The notes beneath the pieces are model-generated. The model made no database searches. It had not been told where the DNA came from and worked only from the letters and a program-made list of their open reading frames with translations. From Vibrio sp. 05-20-BW147 (lineage in GTDB: Bacteria > Pseudomonadota > Gammaproteobacteria > Enterobacterales > Vibrionaceae): a DNA stretch of 64,000 bases. Shown here piece after piece: positions 8,635 to 17,452 of the stretch. The DNA is taken from assembly GCF_013369385.1 (NCBI RefSeq), contig NZ_SZTO01000007.1, positions 184,390 through 248,389 of the forward strand. Reading direction: 5' to 3'. Positions within the stretch are counted from its first letter, which is position 1; each line of letters starts with the position of its first letter. Both the position numbers and the translations under genes were made by a program.

Positions 8635-9578
8635 TCACTCCTCTTAATCAGCATCACTTCGGTCAGCCACTGTTCAGGAGGCACTTCGCTTCTTCGGTTT
8701 AAGAACTTCTCAATACCCATCGGCTTACCTTTGGTTTTTATTTTCTTCGCCCGGGTCAAGGAGGAAGCAAATGACCAAGCATTACCAAGAAACTGATATT
8801 CGCCTTTATGCTGAACCGCATATACTGCCATCGATGGCAGCATACCTGCGACAAATTTGCCCTTTGCTTCAACTGGATAAGAGACTGGCATACAAGTAGT
8901 GAACTCAAAAATGCCCGTTTTCAACGACATCGAATGGTAGAGATTAAACAGTTCGCCACACACCGGAACGCGATATTCGGCGATGTAATCATGCAGATTG
9001 TCGAAATGACGCTGCATCAACTCCCCAACCTGCTCGACTGTCGCGCTGCCTTTTACACCGATGTAATGAACCTGAGGCATAACGCGCTCACCAAGATCCG
9101 TTAACTTGCAGTAGACATGTCCGGTTTCAATAGCACTTTTTAGCATCCGTAAACCACGGGTGTAATCCATACCGAGTAATGCACCAAACGTCTGACGGAA
9201 AAAGAACATATACCAAGGCAACTTACCTTGAAACTGCCACTCTACCCGAGCCCCTTTTCCTTCAGGAGAGACATTGAAATAGACAGTCGCCTCGCCTTTA
9301 AAGGGCTTAAGATAGTGCAGATTGAACACCAACTGATGATCATAAAGGTGCATGAGCTCCATTTTTCCAGCGCCTATCCGTTCTCCTTTCCAAGCATACT
9401 GAGCGCCTGGCTGTTGCTGAAAGGTACTAAACGTCACTTCGCTTTTCGGTTCCAAAATCAACCAAGGAGACCATTTGGCCCAAGTGCTAAAGTCACTGAT
9501 GTAATCGATTACCTTATCGGCATGTTTGTCGATATAAAGACTTCTGCTAACACAAACCCCTGTCATAGCAACACCCAT
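8631..9578 (-). CDS. SRPBCC (START-like) protein with GyrI-like C-terminal domain
   Basis: Cytosolic protein of 315 residues. Residues about 10-150 resemble the polyketide-cyclase/SRPBCC ligand-binding fold (opening VSRSLYIDKHADKVIDYISD, then FSTWAKWSPW). The rest resembles the GyrI/SOUL-type ligand domain found in AraC effector-binding proteins (MPQVHYIGVKG, ending in PPEQWLTEVMLIKR). The combination suggests binding of a hydrophobic or small ligand, but none is known. The start at 9578 has AGGGA about 8 bases upstream. It overlaps the downstream frameshifted membrane gene by ATGA, so the two are translationally coupled. Confidence 0.72.
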   Translation of the reverse strand: MGVAMTGVCVSRSLYIDKHADKVIDYISDFSTWAKWSPWLILEPKSEVTFSTFQQQPGAQYAWKGERIGAGKMELMHLYDHQLVFNLHYLKPFKGEATVYFNVSPEGKGARVEWQFQGKLPWYMFFFRQTFGALLGMDYTRGLRMLKSAIETGHVYCKLTDLGERVMPQVHYIGVKGSATVEQVGELMQRHFDNLHDYIAEYRVPVCGELFNLYHSMSLKTGIFEFTTCMPVSYPVEAKGKFVAGMLPSMAVYAVQHKGEYQFLGNAWSFASSLTRAKKIKTKGKPMGIEKFLNRRSEVPPEQWLTEVMLIKRSE

Positions 9579-9867
9579 GTAAAATCCCTAGATGTGATTT
9601 AAGCAACTCATTGATACTAACGAACTCCCAAACAGAATGAAAGCAAACAGTTATTCACTTTCGATCGCACTATTTGACATATTTAACACTATCGCCACTT
9701 ACCAAGCTAAACGTCGTTCTAGGAATAACAATTAAATGATAGAAGTCACAATCTAGACTTAAAAACGAGACTTCTCCTGTCGTTCGGAGAATGATTGGAC
9801 ACATTGTTTGCATCCTCTCCAATTTGTTGAGAATACGGACAGGTTAGCGGTGTCATTAGGAGTCTTC

Positions 9868-10257
9868 ATGCGACAAAAAAACCAACAACAAACTCAGTGG
9901 TATACACATTGGCGCGCATTTTTAAGCCTGCTGTTGCTAAGTTGTTTTTCCTCCTTCGCTCATGCATCAAATCGAGCAATGGAAGCGTGGGAATGGATCG
10001 AACAAGGTGCGCTCGTTGTGGATGTGCGTACACCGGCGGAGTTTCAGCAAAAACACATTGAAGGGGCAGTAAACATCCCTTTGAATGAGCTGGCGAAAGG
10101 CTTTAGTAAGATCGACAAGGGCCAGCCGATAGTTCTGTACTGCCGCAGTGGTAATCGTTCCGGCCAAGCGTACGATTTCCTCACGCAATCTGGCTACACG
10201 CTGCTGTTAAATGGTGGAGGCATTGAAGAAATGCTGGCCGTCAAACCAGAAGAATAA
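9868..10257 (+). CDS. Periplasmic rhodanese-like sulfurtransferase (PspE-like)
   Basis: Exported single-domain rhodanese of 129 residues. A signal peptide (hydrophobic LSLLLLSC core, cleavage likely after SFAHA) precedes the rhodanese domain, with the CH2A-type motif VVDVRTPAEFQ and active-site loop CRSGNRSG, whose cysteine carries the persulfide. Single-domain periplasmic rhodaneses such as PspE move sulfane sulfur to thiophilic acceptors. The ATG at 9868 has TAGGAG at 9856-9861; a TTG 60 bases upstream would put the signal peptide in the wrong place. It is monocistronic, followed at once by a strong terminator. Confidence 0.88.
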   Translation: MRQKNQQQTQWYTHWRAFLSLLLLSCFSSFAHASNRAMEAWEWIEQGALVVDVRTPAEFQQKHIEGAVNIPLNELAKGFSKIDKGQPIVLYCRSGNRSGQAYDFLTQSGYTLLLNGGGIEEMLAVKPEE

Positions 10258-10277
10258 TCCATCAAGCAGAAATGAAG

Positions 10278-10303
10278 AAGGCGCTCAATCCAGAGCGCCT
10301 TTT
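10278..10303 (+). terminator. Terminator after the rhodanese gene
   Basis: 9-bp perfect stem AAGGCGCTC/GAGCGCCTT with an AATCCA loop and a short T-run, 20 bases after the stop. Confidence 0.85.
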
Positions 10304-10310
10304 GTGCTTT

Positions 10311-10424
10311 TTAGCCAGCGAAAAAAGCTAATGCAAACACCACGACCATCATCACTACAATGGTAATGAATAGTGTGGATGGTTTTCCACCACCACCTTT
10401 CGGCGCTTGATTACAACATCCCAT
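10311..10424 (-). CDS. 37-residue single-span membrane protein
   Basis: Small protein gene. It starts with ATG at 10424, preceded by AAGGTGA with ideal spacing, and ends with TAA at 10311. The 37 residues start MGCCNQAPKGGGGKP and continue into one strongly hydrophobic helix (TLFITIVVMMVVVFALAFF) that ends AG. A soluble Cys-Gly-rich head and a single C-terminal transmembrane segment are clear; no family is recognised. The CC pair at positions 3-4 might bind metal or be modified, which is inference. It lies between the rhodanese terminator and the yegD gene, on the yegD strand, 86 bases downstream of the yegD stop. Confidence 0.7.
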   Translation of the reverse strand: MGCCNQAPKGGGGKPSTLFITIVVMMVVVFALAFFAG

Positions 10425-10509
10425 AAGTCACCTTACTTTTGGATTAACGACTAGAATAGGTATAAACCTTTGCCTTGGGGTAAGGTCAAACGGTAATGCA
10501 TTAACGTAA

Positions 10510-11862
10510 TCAGCGAAAACAAACCTCCGCCCAACGCGCGAGACCTGCGGTGACTGAGCCGAAGTAGTTGCCGCTGACAACGGGTACATTCGGTAACTCG
10601 CTCTCTACAGCTTGGCGTAAGATCGGTGAGCGAGCGGAACCACCCGTCATAAAGATAACATCCGGTTTCACGCCACCTTGTTCCACCGCTTCTTTCACTA
10701 GCTCCACCATTTTGCTCTTTGGTGACTCAATTGCTTCAATCATTTCGCTCTGGCTCACATCCACATGTAAGTGTTCCGAAAACAGATTGAGGGCAACTTG
10801 ATATTGTTCACTATCCGACAAGGCAATTTTTGCCTCTTCAGCCCGTCTGACGATCTGATAACCGAGCGTTTCATGGTAAACCTTGAGCAGGCGCGCCAGT
10901 TTCTCTGGCTCTTGGGCTTCTTTGTGCAGCAGCTTCAGCGCCGCTAGATTGGCTCTTCCATAGAAGTCGTTTTGCGCTTGAACGTTGTTAATGGCGATCG
11001 GGTTCCAAAACTGCGTCCTGGGCATATCAATACCACTCAGTGCTTTGCTGCCAAACCCAAATGGCGTCATCAGTTGACGAAACGCGAGATAAATATCGAG
11101 GTCGTTACCACCAATTCGCTGGCCGGAATGGGCAAGCAAGCTGCCTGCACGCTCGGTTTTTCCACGCCAGCTTGGCCCCATTTCAATCAGAGAGCAGTCA
11201 GTCGTGCCCCCGCCAATATCGACCACCAGCACGGTTTTGTCTTGCTGCAGGCTTGCTTCGTACTCTAGACCTGCCGCTACCGGCTCAAATTGAAACTCGA
11301 TGCGTTTAAAACCAGCACGTGTCGCCGCGCGACGTAAAATGCCTTCGGCCTGATGGTTTGCCTCTTCACCACCTCGCCCATGGAAGTTGACCGGACGGCC
11401 AATCACCGCATCACGAATCACCGCTTGCGCCGAATGTTCTGCGTTGGTTTTGATGTTGGCCATCATGGCGCAAACCAGATCTTCGAAGAAGCTCAGTTGC
11501 ACATCATGCAGGCCAGAGGCGCCAAGAAACGATTTAGGTGATTTAACGTAATAGAGATCCGTTGGGTCTGCCAAATAGCGATCAAGCGCCGCTTGGCCAA
11601 ACACCACATCTTCAGGGTGCAGCTCAATGCTCTCTTCTCGATTGACGTTGATGGCTCGGCGCAATACCTGTTCACCCACTTTGTCTAGTGGCTTGATATC
11701 GCGATGACGAAATAAATGCTCGGAAACCGATTCACGCGTCGGGGCGGAAAGTGTTGAAGGAATATAGTGACTGGATCCTTCAATAGCGAGTAGCTCTGGC
11801 TCGCCATCTTGCATTCTCGCCACTGAACAATTCGCTGTTCCATAATCGAAACCAATGTACAT
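10510..11862 (-). CDS. yegD: Hsp70-family ATPase homologue YegD
   Basis: Actin/Hsp70-fold ATPase of 450 residues, close in length to E. coli YegD, which keeps the nucleotide-binding domain of DnaK but lacks a typical peptide-binding domain. Nucleotide motifs are visible: phosphate-1 IGFDYGTANCSVA at the N-terminus, phosphate-2 VVDIGGGTTDCSL near residue 205, and the adenosine motif FMTGGSARSP near 415. The physiological role is not established. The start at 11862 was chosen over an upstream in-frame start because AGGTG lies just before it and the extra 36 residues would not belong to the fold. It is transcribed divergently from the alcohol dehydrogenase. Confidence 0.88.
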   Translation of the reverse strand: MYIGFDYGTANCSVARMQDGEPELLAIEGSSHYIPSTLSAPTRESVSEHLFRHRDIKPLDKVGEQVLRRAINVNREESIELHPEDVVFGQAALDRYLADPTDLYYVKSPKSFLGASGLHDVQLSFFEDLVCAMMANIKTNAEHSAQAVIRDAVIGRPVNFHGRGGEEANHQAEGILRRAATRAGFKRIEFQFEPVAAGLEYEASLQQDKTVLVVDIGGGTTDCSLIEMGPSWRGKTERAGSLLAHSGQRIGGNDLDIYLAFRQLMTPFGFGSKALSGIDMPRTQFWNPIAINNVQAQNDFYGRANLAALKLLHKEAQEPEKLARLLKVYHETLGYQIVRRAEEAKIALSDSEQYQVALNLFSEHLHVDVSQSEMIEAIESPKSKMVELVKEAVEQGGVKPDVIFMTGGSARSPILRQAVESELPNVPVVSGNYFGSVTAGLARWAEVCFR

Positions 11863-12198
11863 AACACCTCCTGCCGAAAAAAGGTCGGCAATGCTAACGC
11901 AGCGCCCATCAAATAGCCAGTAAAAGCCAAACAACTGGTAACCAAAGCAAACGTGATTTTTCGCTTGCATTAAGGAGACACCAAGTAATCGATTGCTTTA
12001 ACAGTCATCGATTATGACTTTATTATCAATAAGATAACGAAATTTATGTGCAACAAGATCCTGTTCACAGTTCCTGCTTTTAGGGAGGGCTTTCCCTCCC
12101 CCAACTTGTTTGAGATCAAATTTAACTTCACCATTCCTATGACAAAGTAATAACCAGAAGAGGAATCATTATTAACTAACAACGATGGAGCAATCCAA
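11863..12198. other. Divergent intergenic region yegD / alcohol dehydrogenase
   Basis: 336 bases. The only obvious structure is a 7-bp GGGAGGG/CCCTCCC hairpin with CTTT loop at 12083-12100, in the likely 5' untranslated region of the dehydrogenase. It has no T-run in the forward direction, so it may be regulatory rather than a terminator. No confident promoter or FNR site was found. Confidence 0.5.
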
Positions 12199-13347
12199 AT
12201 GGCAAGTGCATTTTTTATCCCTACCGTGAACCTAATGGGCGCTGGCTGCCTAAAAGACGCAGCAGATAGCGTTAAGGCTCAAGGTTTTACCAAAGGTTTG
12301 ATTGTTACCGACAAAATCCTAAATCAAATCGGTGTGGTCAAGCAGGTGCAAGACCTTCTTTCTGAGCGTGGTGTCAGTGCAGTCGTGTTCGATGGCACAC
12401 AGCCAAACCCAACAATCAGTAACGTAAACGCAGGCTTAGAGCTTCTGAAGCAAAACGATTGTGACTTTGTGATCTCGCTAGGTGGCGGTTCTCCGCACGA
12501 CTGCGCTAAAGGTATCGCCTTAGTGGCTTCAAATGGTGGCACCATTGCAGATTACGAAGGTGTCGACAAATCAGCGAAACCAATGCTACCGCTGATTGCG
12601 ATTAACACCACCGCAGGTACTGCGTCTGAAATGACTCGCTTCTGCATCATCACCGATGAAGCACGTCATATCAAAATGGCAATCGTTGATAAACACACCA
12701 CGCCGCTTATCTCTGTGAACGATCCGGAACTGATGTTGGCAAAACCCGCATCACTAACGGCGGCAACAGGTATGGATGCACTGACTCACGCGGTAGAAGC
12801 GTACGTTTCTATTGCAGCGACGCCGATTACCGATGCAGTTGCGATCAAAGCGATTGAGCTTATCCAAGCCCACCTTCGTACTGCGGTTGCACATGGTGAC
12901 GATATTGAAGCGCGTGAGCAAATGGCGTACGCACAGTTCATGGCAGGTATGGCGTTTAACAATGCCTCTCTGGGTTACGTGCATGCGATGGCGCACCAGT
13001 TGGGTGGCTTCTACGATCTACCACACGGTGTCTGCAACGCGATCTTGTTGCCACACGTACAACGTTACAACGCACAAGTTTGCCCAGAGCGTCTACGCGA
13101 TGTCGCGAAAGCAATGGGGGTGAATGTCGAAGGTATGAGCGCAGAGCAAGGAGCAGACGCAGCGATCGAAGCAATTGTGCAGCTAGCGAAAGATGTGGGC
13201 ATCCCAACAGGTATTCGCGAGCTTGGTGCAAAATCAGAAGATATCCCAACCTTGGCTGACAATGCACTCAAAGACGCTTGTGGTTTCACTAACCCGAAAC
13301 AAGCGACACACGAAGAGATCTCGGCGATTTTTGAAGCAGCAATGTAA
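12199..13347 (+). CDS. yiaY: Iron-containing alcohol dehydrogenase (YiaY/AdhB type)
   Basis: NAD-dependent group III alcohol dehydrogenase of 382 residues, the standard length for the Zymomonas AdhB/E. coli YiaY/FucO group. The NAD-binding motif [11 protein letters not shown] is near residue 98. The metal site is visible as aspartate and histidine in [14 protein letters not shown] (about 190-203), histidine in [10 protein letters not shown] (about 260) and the last histidine in [13 protein letters not shown] (about 275). The inferred reaction is interconversion of short-chain alcohols and aldehydes in fermentation. GGAG occurs about 10 bases before the ATG. It is monocistronic and closed by a UUCG-loop terminator. 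The exact substrate (ethanol, propanediol or other) cannot be told. Confidence 0.9.
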   Translation: MASAFFIPTVNLMGAGCLKDAADSVKAQGFTKGLIVTDKILNQIGVVKQVQDLLSERGVSAVVFDGTQPNPTISNVNAGLELLKQNDCDFVISLGGGSPHDCAKGIALVASNGGTIADYEGVDKSAKPMLPLIAINTTAGTASEMTRFCIITDEARHIKMAIVDKHTTPLISVNDPELMLAKPASLTAATGMDALTHAVEAYVSIAATPITDAVAIKAIELIQAHLRTAVAHGDDIEAREQMAYAQFMAGMAFNNASLGYVHAMAHQLGGFYDLPHGVCNAILLPHVQRYNAQVCPERLRDVAKAMGVNVEGMSAEQGADAAIEAIVQLAKDVGIPTGIRELGAKSEDIPTLADNALKDACGFTNPKQATHEEISAIFEAAM

Positions 13348-13377
13348 TCATCTCAAGGTGTTCGAGTTGATATGAAC

Positions 13378-13401
13378 AAAGCGCTCTTCGGAGCGCTTTT
13401 C
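13378..13401 (+). terminator. Terminator after the alcohol dehydrogenase
   Basis: Perfect 9-bp stem AAAGCGCTC/GAGCGCTTT with a TTCG tetraloop, then a T-run. Confidence 0.88.
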
Positions 13402-13462
13402 TCATTGTGACATTGACGTTTAAATGGAGTATTCCTAAACAGAGGTCATCATGCTCGAGGCA

Positions 13463-14065
13463 CTAACCAAAACCCGGAATCAAATGAAGTGGTAACCGAT
13501 CCAACATCAAGTAGAGATAGCTCTTGCCATAATCGGTTAATGTCCAGGCAAAGCCCGCCATGTTAATCATCGCCATCAACCAACTCATCACGAGGAAAGG
13601 TGTATTACCCACTTTATGACTCAAAACCACATGAGCAAAGAATGCCCCGGGCCAACCGCCAATCAATGCCAGAACATAAAACAACATTTCTGGTACTCTT
13701 GGCTTGCTCTCCTTGGCTGCGGAGACATCAAATGCGCATATCACAAAAGTGACTGCGCTGATAAAGAAATAGTGTAAGACGGCTAATGCCGGATATCTGA
13801 ACAACCAAATTCCTGCGAAAACAGCAGTGAGAAAAATAATGGCAACCCCAATAGCAAAAGAGAAAACAAACGCTTTTTGTACTGTCACTGCGATAACTTG
13901 ACCATGCTTGTTACGCTCAACTTCAAAAGTAACCACATCATGCAGCGCCGCTGTGCCAATAACTTCTGCTTTATTGAAATAAACCATTTCTCCTGAACCA
14001 TCGATTTTTATAAAACCATTACCTTTGTCTTGGCTCCATTGAGCAATTCTTCCTTTGTACGCCAT
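13463..14065 (-). CDS. Cold-shock-domain plus DUF1294 membrane protein
   Basis: Membrane protein of 200 residues. Residues 1-65 resemble a cold-shock/OB nucleic-acid-binding domain (GRIAQWSQDKGNGFIKI, with the RNP1-like KGNGFIKI). Then come two transmembrane helices (about 68-110) and a DUF1294 domain with further helices containing the family motif GGWPGAFFAHVVLSHK near 145. Proteins of this architecture are common in gammaproteobacteria but their function is not established; tethering nucleic acid at the membrane is a reasonable guess only. It is transcribed away from the aldose dehydrogenase. Confidence 0.8.
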   Translation of the reverse strand: MAYKGRIAQWSQDKGNGFIKIDGSGEMVYFNKAEVIGTAALHDVVTFEVERNKHGQVIAVTVQKAFVFSFAIGVAIIFLTAVFAGIWLFRYPALAVLHYFFISAVTFVICAFDVSAAKESKPRVPEMLFYVLALIGGWPGAFFAHVVLSHKVGNTPFLVMSWLMAMINMAGFAWTLTDYGKSYLYLMLDRLPLHLIPGFG

Positions 14066-14200
14066 ACTTATGCCCCAAAAGTGATTGATTTAACAGAACA
14101 CAGCTCTCCTAGTGGATAAGTATAGGTCAGAATTCGACGGGTATTGGGTATATACTCAAACTAATCAAGTCAAAGGGATTCCGCCAAAAGGAACGTTGCA

Positions 14201-15283
14201 ATGAAATGGACAAGTCTGTGTTTAGGAACCGTGCTGCTGGGGCTGGTGTCGTTTTCCACTCTAAGTGAGGAATTAAAACTAACGAAAATCGCTTCGGGTT
14301 ATCAAATTCCTTGGGGAATGGAATTTATCGACAGTGCCAACGCCGTCATTACCGAGAAAAATGGCCGTATTTCGTTGCTCGATGTCACTCAAGGTCAGAA
14401 AACCCCACTCTATCAAGTCACCAATGTCGACGACTCAGGTCAAGGCGGCTTGCTTGATGTTGCCTTATCCCCCATCACACGTCAGCAGATCTATTTTACC
14501 TTTTCGAAAGAAGTCGATACTGGCACAACCGTGGTACTGGCCACAGCCCGTTTGCAAGACAAAGCGCTCTCCGACTGGCGAGAGCTGTTTGTCGCGGATG
14601 CGGTGTCAACAACCGGTCGCCACTTCGGCAGTCGTATCGCCTTCGACGACAACAATCACCTTTATATCTCCATCGGTGATCGTGGCGTTCGAGACAACGG
14701 CCAAGATCCGAGCAACCACGCTGCCACCATTTTGCGCCTGACACTCGATGGAAAAACACCCAGTGACAATCCTTTCATCAACAATAGCGAAGTGAAAAAG
14801 GAGATATGGAGCTATGGTCATCGCAATCCGCAAGGGCTGTTTTTCGATGGCAAAACGCAGCAACTCTGGTCTGTTGAACATGGTCCAAGAGGCGGCGATG
14901 AGATCAACCTCATCCAAGCCGGAAAGAACTACGGCTGGGCGAAAACCTCCCATGGCAAAGAGTATTGGGGCCCAGTACGCGTCGGCGAAGCAGAATCATT
15001 ACCGGGCATTGAAGAGCCATATTGGGTCTATATACCATCAATCGCACCGAGCAGTTTGGTTCTGTATCGCGGTGAGCGTTACCCAAGCCTCAACGGCAAG
15101 CTGCTTATCGGAGCGTTAAAACTCACCCACGTCAATGTGGTAAGTGTAAAAGACAGCAAACTTGAAGAGATTGGCCGCCTATTTGAAGCGTTAAATGAAC
15201 GGATTCGTGATATTGCCATCAGCCCTGATGACTATCTGTACTTCACCACTGATAACGGCAACATTTACAAAATCGTTCGGTAA
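14201..15283 (+). CDS. yliI: PQQ-dependent soluble aldose dehydrogenase (YliI-like)
   Basis: Exported six-bladed beta-propeller dehydrogenase of 360 residues, similar in length to E. coli YliI (Asd), which oxidises aldose sugars in the periplasm using PQQ. A signal peptide (hydrophobic LGTVLLGLVSFS) is followed by the glucose/sorbosone dehydrogenase fold: IPWGMEFI, DSGQGGLLDVALSP, YISIGDRGVRDNG with the calcium/PQQ-type aspartates, WSYGHRNPQGL, and WSVEHGPRGGDEINL near 225. The catalytic-type histidine of the family lies in the RHFGSRIAF segment. No PQQ synthesis genes occur in the window, so the cofactor would come from elsewhere in the genome or from outside. It appears monocistronic. Confidence 0.87.
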   Translation: MKWTSLCLGTVLLGLVSFSTLSEELKLTKIASGYQIPWGMEFIDSANAVITEKNGRISLLDVTQGQKTPLYQVTNVDDSGQGGLLDVALSPITRQQIYFTFSKEVDTGTTVVLATARLQDKALSDWRELFVADAVSTTGRHFGSRIAFDDNNHLYISIGDRGVRDNGQDPSNHAATILRLTLDGKTPSDNPFINNSEVKKEIWSYGHRNPQGLFFDGKTQQLWSVEHGPRGGDEINLIQAGKNYGWAKTSHGKEYWGPVRVGEAESLPGIEEPYWVYIPSIAPSSLVLYRGERYPSLNGKLLIGALKLTHVNVVSVKDSKLEEIGRLFEALNERIRDIAISPDDYLYFTTDNGNIYKIVR

Positions 15284-15405
15284 TCAAAAAGGATTGCCAA
15301 CCACAAATACAGTGAAGTCGTGCTTGTTATCTGCGCTTTTCTTCTGATTTTCGAGGCAGATACAAATAATCACCATATAAATTTTCGGGAAAGGGATAAA
15401 CTGCG

Positions 15406-15435
15406 ATGAGCGCTAATAAAATGGACGCCACATGA
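15406..15435 (+). CDS. Possible 9-residue leader peptide upstream of the HAD gene
   Basis: ATG at 15406 with AAGGGA at ideal distance encodes MSANKMDAT and stops at 15435. Its TGA overlaps the ATG of the HAD gene as ATGA. The HAD ATG itself has only a weak ribosome site, so translation may be coupled through this mini-frame. It is too short to be sure. Confidence 0.3.
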   Translation: MSANKMDAT

Positions 15436-16043
15436 CACCGATAGCACTAGAAATCAAAAGAATACAAGCAGTAGTGTTTGATTTGGACAACACCCTTGTC
15501 AGCTGCGAACTCAATTTCTCACAACTTAGAGCCGAACTAGGTTGCCCGCAAGAGATGGATTTACTCAGCTTTGTGGATGCGATTGAAAACCACGATGTTA
15601 GGCAGCAAGCTGCGCAGACCATTTTGGATCGCGAACTTTCCGATGCGCAGCACGCCTCCCCGCTTTCAGGTTGTCACGATTTGCTTCACTATCTCAGAAA
15701 AGAAGGCATTCGTACGGCAATTGTGACCCGTAATTGCCTCGAAGCAAGCGAGTTGAAACTGCGCCACACTGGTATTGAAGTAGAGGTACTGTTAACTCGC
15801 GAGCACGGTGCACCCAAGCCAGATCCTCAATCGCTCATCACGTTAACGAAGCAATGGCAGTTGTTGCCAGAGCAAATACTGTATGTCGGTGATTATCTTT
15901 ATGACCTGCAAGCAGCTTTCAATGCGTCAATGCCCTCTTGTTTGGTGACTAATGGTGAAGACAAAGGGTTTTCCAGCCAAGCCTCTTTGTGCGTCGCTAG
16001 ACTGGATGAACTATTGCAAACGTTGCAACAGCAACGTGCTTAA
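15432..16043 (+). CDS. HAD-superfamily phosphatase
   Basis: Cytosolic HAD hydrolase of 203 residues. Motif I FDLDNTLVS holds the nucleophile and acid-base aspartates, motif II is TAIVTRN, motif III is the lysine in HGAPKPDP, and motif IV is YVGDYLYDLQAA. An alpha-helical cap (about 25-85) makes this a subfamily I phosphatase of the phosphoglycolate/beta-phosphoglucomutase type; the substrate is unknown. The start overlaps the stop of a 9-codon mini-frame with a better ribosome site, suggesting translational coupling. A bidirectional terminator lies 44 bases after the stop. Confidence 0.85.
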   Translation: MTPIALEIKRIQAVVFDLDNTLVSCELNFSQLRAELGCPQEMDLLSFVDAIENHDVRQQAAQTILDRELSDAQHASPLSGCHDLLHYLRKEGIRTAIVTRNCLEASELKLRHTGIEVEVLLTREHGAPKPDPQSLITLTKQWQLLPEQILYVGDYLYDLQAAFNASMPSCLVTNGEDKGFSSQASLCVARLDELLQTLQQQRA

Positions 16044-16086
16044 CTCTCCACTCACTGCGGTCAACCCAATGCCCGTTTACCGAAAA

Positions 16087-16111
16087 GAAAAGCGCCATTC
16101 CGGCGCTTTTC
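16087..16111. terminator. Bidirectional terminator
   Basis: 10-bp perfect stem GAAAAGCGCC/GGCGCTTTTC with an ATTCC loop between the convergent HAD and lipoprotein genes. Confidence 0.85.
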
Positions 16112-16136
16112 TTCATTCGATTGATCGTTTAATCCG

Positions 16137-16562
16137 TTAGATAACGCATTCAGTGGCCATCTCAGCTTTTTGAGTGGCTTTTTCAATCAACTGTTGAAGA
16201 TTTTTGTCAGCAACTGTTGCCATCACTTTGTCCAATAATGCTTGCGCACTATTTTCTGAAGAAGCACTGACTAGACAGGAATATGTATTTGCGATTTTTT
16301 CCTGCGCACTCAATAGTGCTTGTGGATCGCTCAAGTCCGTTGACATTAAATCTTCCACTGACGCTACGAGTTCTGTCGCTGTCGCGGCGGCTTCACCGAA
16401 CTGCTCTAGGGTCAAGGTACTAAAATCGAACGATTCAACTTGCTGGCTTATCTCATCTACAGCTTTGTTCGCTGCAAGTTGTGCTTGCTCAATAGCTTTG
16501 GATGCATCGTCACACCCCCAAAGAGCAGCCAGCGATACCAACATTACAACCTTACTTTTCAT
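16137..16562 (-). CDS. Small alpha-helical lipoprotein
   Basis: Predicted lipoprotein of 141 residues: a short signal with lipobox LWGC near residue 18, followed directly by DD, which in the Lol rule favours inner-membrane retention (inference). The mature part is Ala/Glu-rich and predicted helical (AIEQAQLAANKAVDEISQQ, ATATELVASVEDL) with two further cysteines (NTYSCLV and TECVI) that could pair. It resembles the DUF5339-type small secreted proteins; function is unknown. The ATG at 16562 has GGAG 8 bases upstream and is preferred over a TTG two codons earlier. Confidence 0.75.
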   Translation of the reverse strand: MKSKVVMLVSLAALWGCDDASKAIEQAQLAANKAVDEISQQVESFDFSTLTLEQFGEAAATATELVASVEDLMSTDLSDPQALLSAQEKIANTYSCLVSASSENSAQALLDKVMATVADKNLQQLIEKATQKAEMATECVI

Positions 16563-16834
16563 CTGCAAACTCCACTGATATTAGATTTCCATCAAATGCT
16601 ACTCAAAACCCTCTATAAAACGAATAGAAAATCCGTAAGCATATATTGCTTAAGTCGTTTCGACCGTTTGTCGCGACTAAACAAGATGACCGCCCGTTGT
16701 TCAACCATCATTGCCTTCTGCCACCATGTAGATCTCTCTCGCAATTGCACATCGAAAAATACCGTTTACCAAGCAAACGTTCTCTGTAAGCTTATAATTC
16801 TTCGATAAAAAGTAACGATTAAGGAAACAAAAAA

Positions 16835-17377
16835 ATGAAAGCCTCTACTCTGGCGATTGCAACGATAGTCATGCTCACTGGCTGTGCATCAGACCCCTTT
16901 GGCCAGCTATCCAATGATCATCAATTGACAAATCAACCCGTAGCAGCAATGCAGATTTTTCCGAGCAACTTCCAAGTAGCGGTTTACTCTGGTACAGAGA
17001 AAGATGGCTATTTCGTACCAAATAAAATGATTTATGACGATCAACCGCTGTCTGATTTTGCCGTGTTCAATGTAGAGCCCAACCAATTGATCGCAATCTT
17101 GGATGTCAAACCGGCCACCAGCAAAGATAAGCGAGACAAATTTTCTATTTGTTACCAAGGCGGTTCGGTTTTAGCCTTCTTTGTTCCGGAAGTCGCTACA
17201 GATAAAACCTACTACACTGCATACTTTAACTACCGTTATTCATCGGGACGTTTATCAACGGATGTCTACGACAACGCGGAAGAGGTCAGCAAACAAATTT
17301 TTGCCGATGCGTACCCCAACTTGGGGCCTATTGAAGCGTTGCCAGTGAAGCAGCTAAAGGTAAAAGAAGGCTGCTAA
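16835..17377 (+). CDS. Lipoprotein of unknown function
   Basis: Predicted lipoprotein of 180 residues: signal peptide with lipobox MLTGC, mature N-terminus CASD (a +2 Ala, so outer-membrane sorting is likely by the Lol rule). The mature part is a soluble beta-rich domain with a conserved-looking core (FQVAVYSGTEKDGYFVPNK, CYQGGSVLAFFVPE) and a terminal Cys at the very end that may pair with the cysteine in the SICYQGG segment. TAAGGAAA gives a good ribosome site. No family is recognised. It stands alone, divergent from the other lipoprotein gene. Confidence 0.75.
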   Translation: MKASTLAIATIVMLTGCASDPFGQLSNDHQLTNQPVAAMQIFPSNFQVAVYSGTEKDGYFVPNKMIYDDQPLSDFAVFNVEPNQLIAILDVKPATSKDKRDKFSICYQGGSVLAFFVPEVATDKTYYTAYFNYRYSSGRLSTDVYDNAEEVSKQIFADAYPNLGPIEALPVKQLKVKEGC

Positions 17378-17452
17378 ATGCAGCCCAAGGTATCGATTCA
17401 AAGAGCCATTGATCGTGGCTCTTATCCCGTTTGCACTAACCGCCAAATCCAC

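Noticed and set aside
12083..12100. Terminator between yegD and the alcohol dehydrogenase
   Set aside because: The GGGAGGG/CCCTCCC stem has no T-run on either strand and lies between divergent genes, so it is not called as a terminator.
12113..12126. FNR-like site TTTGAGATCAAA upstream of the alcohol dehydrogenase
   Set aside because: The half-site spacing is too short for an FNR box (TTGAT-N4-ATCAA).
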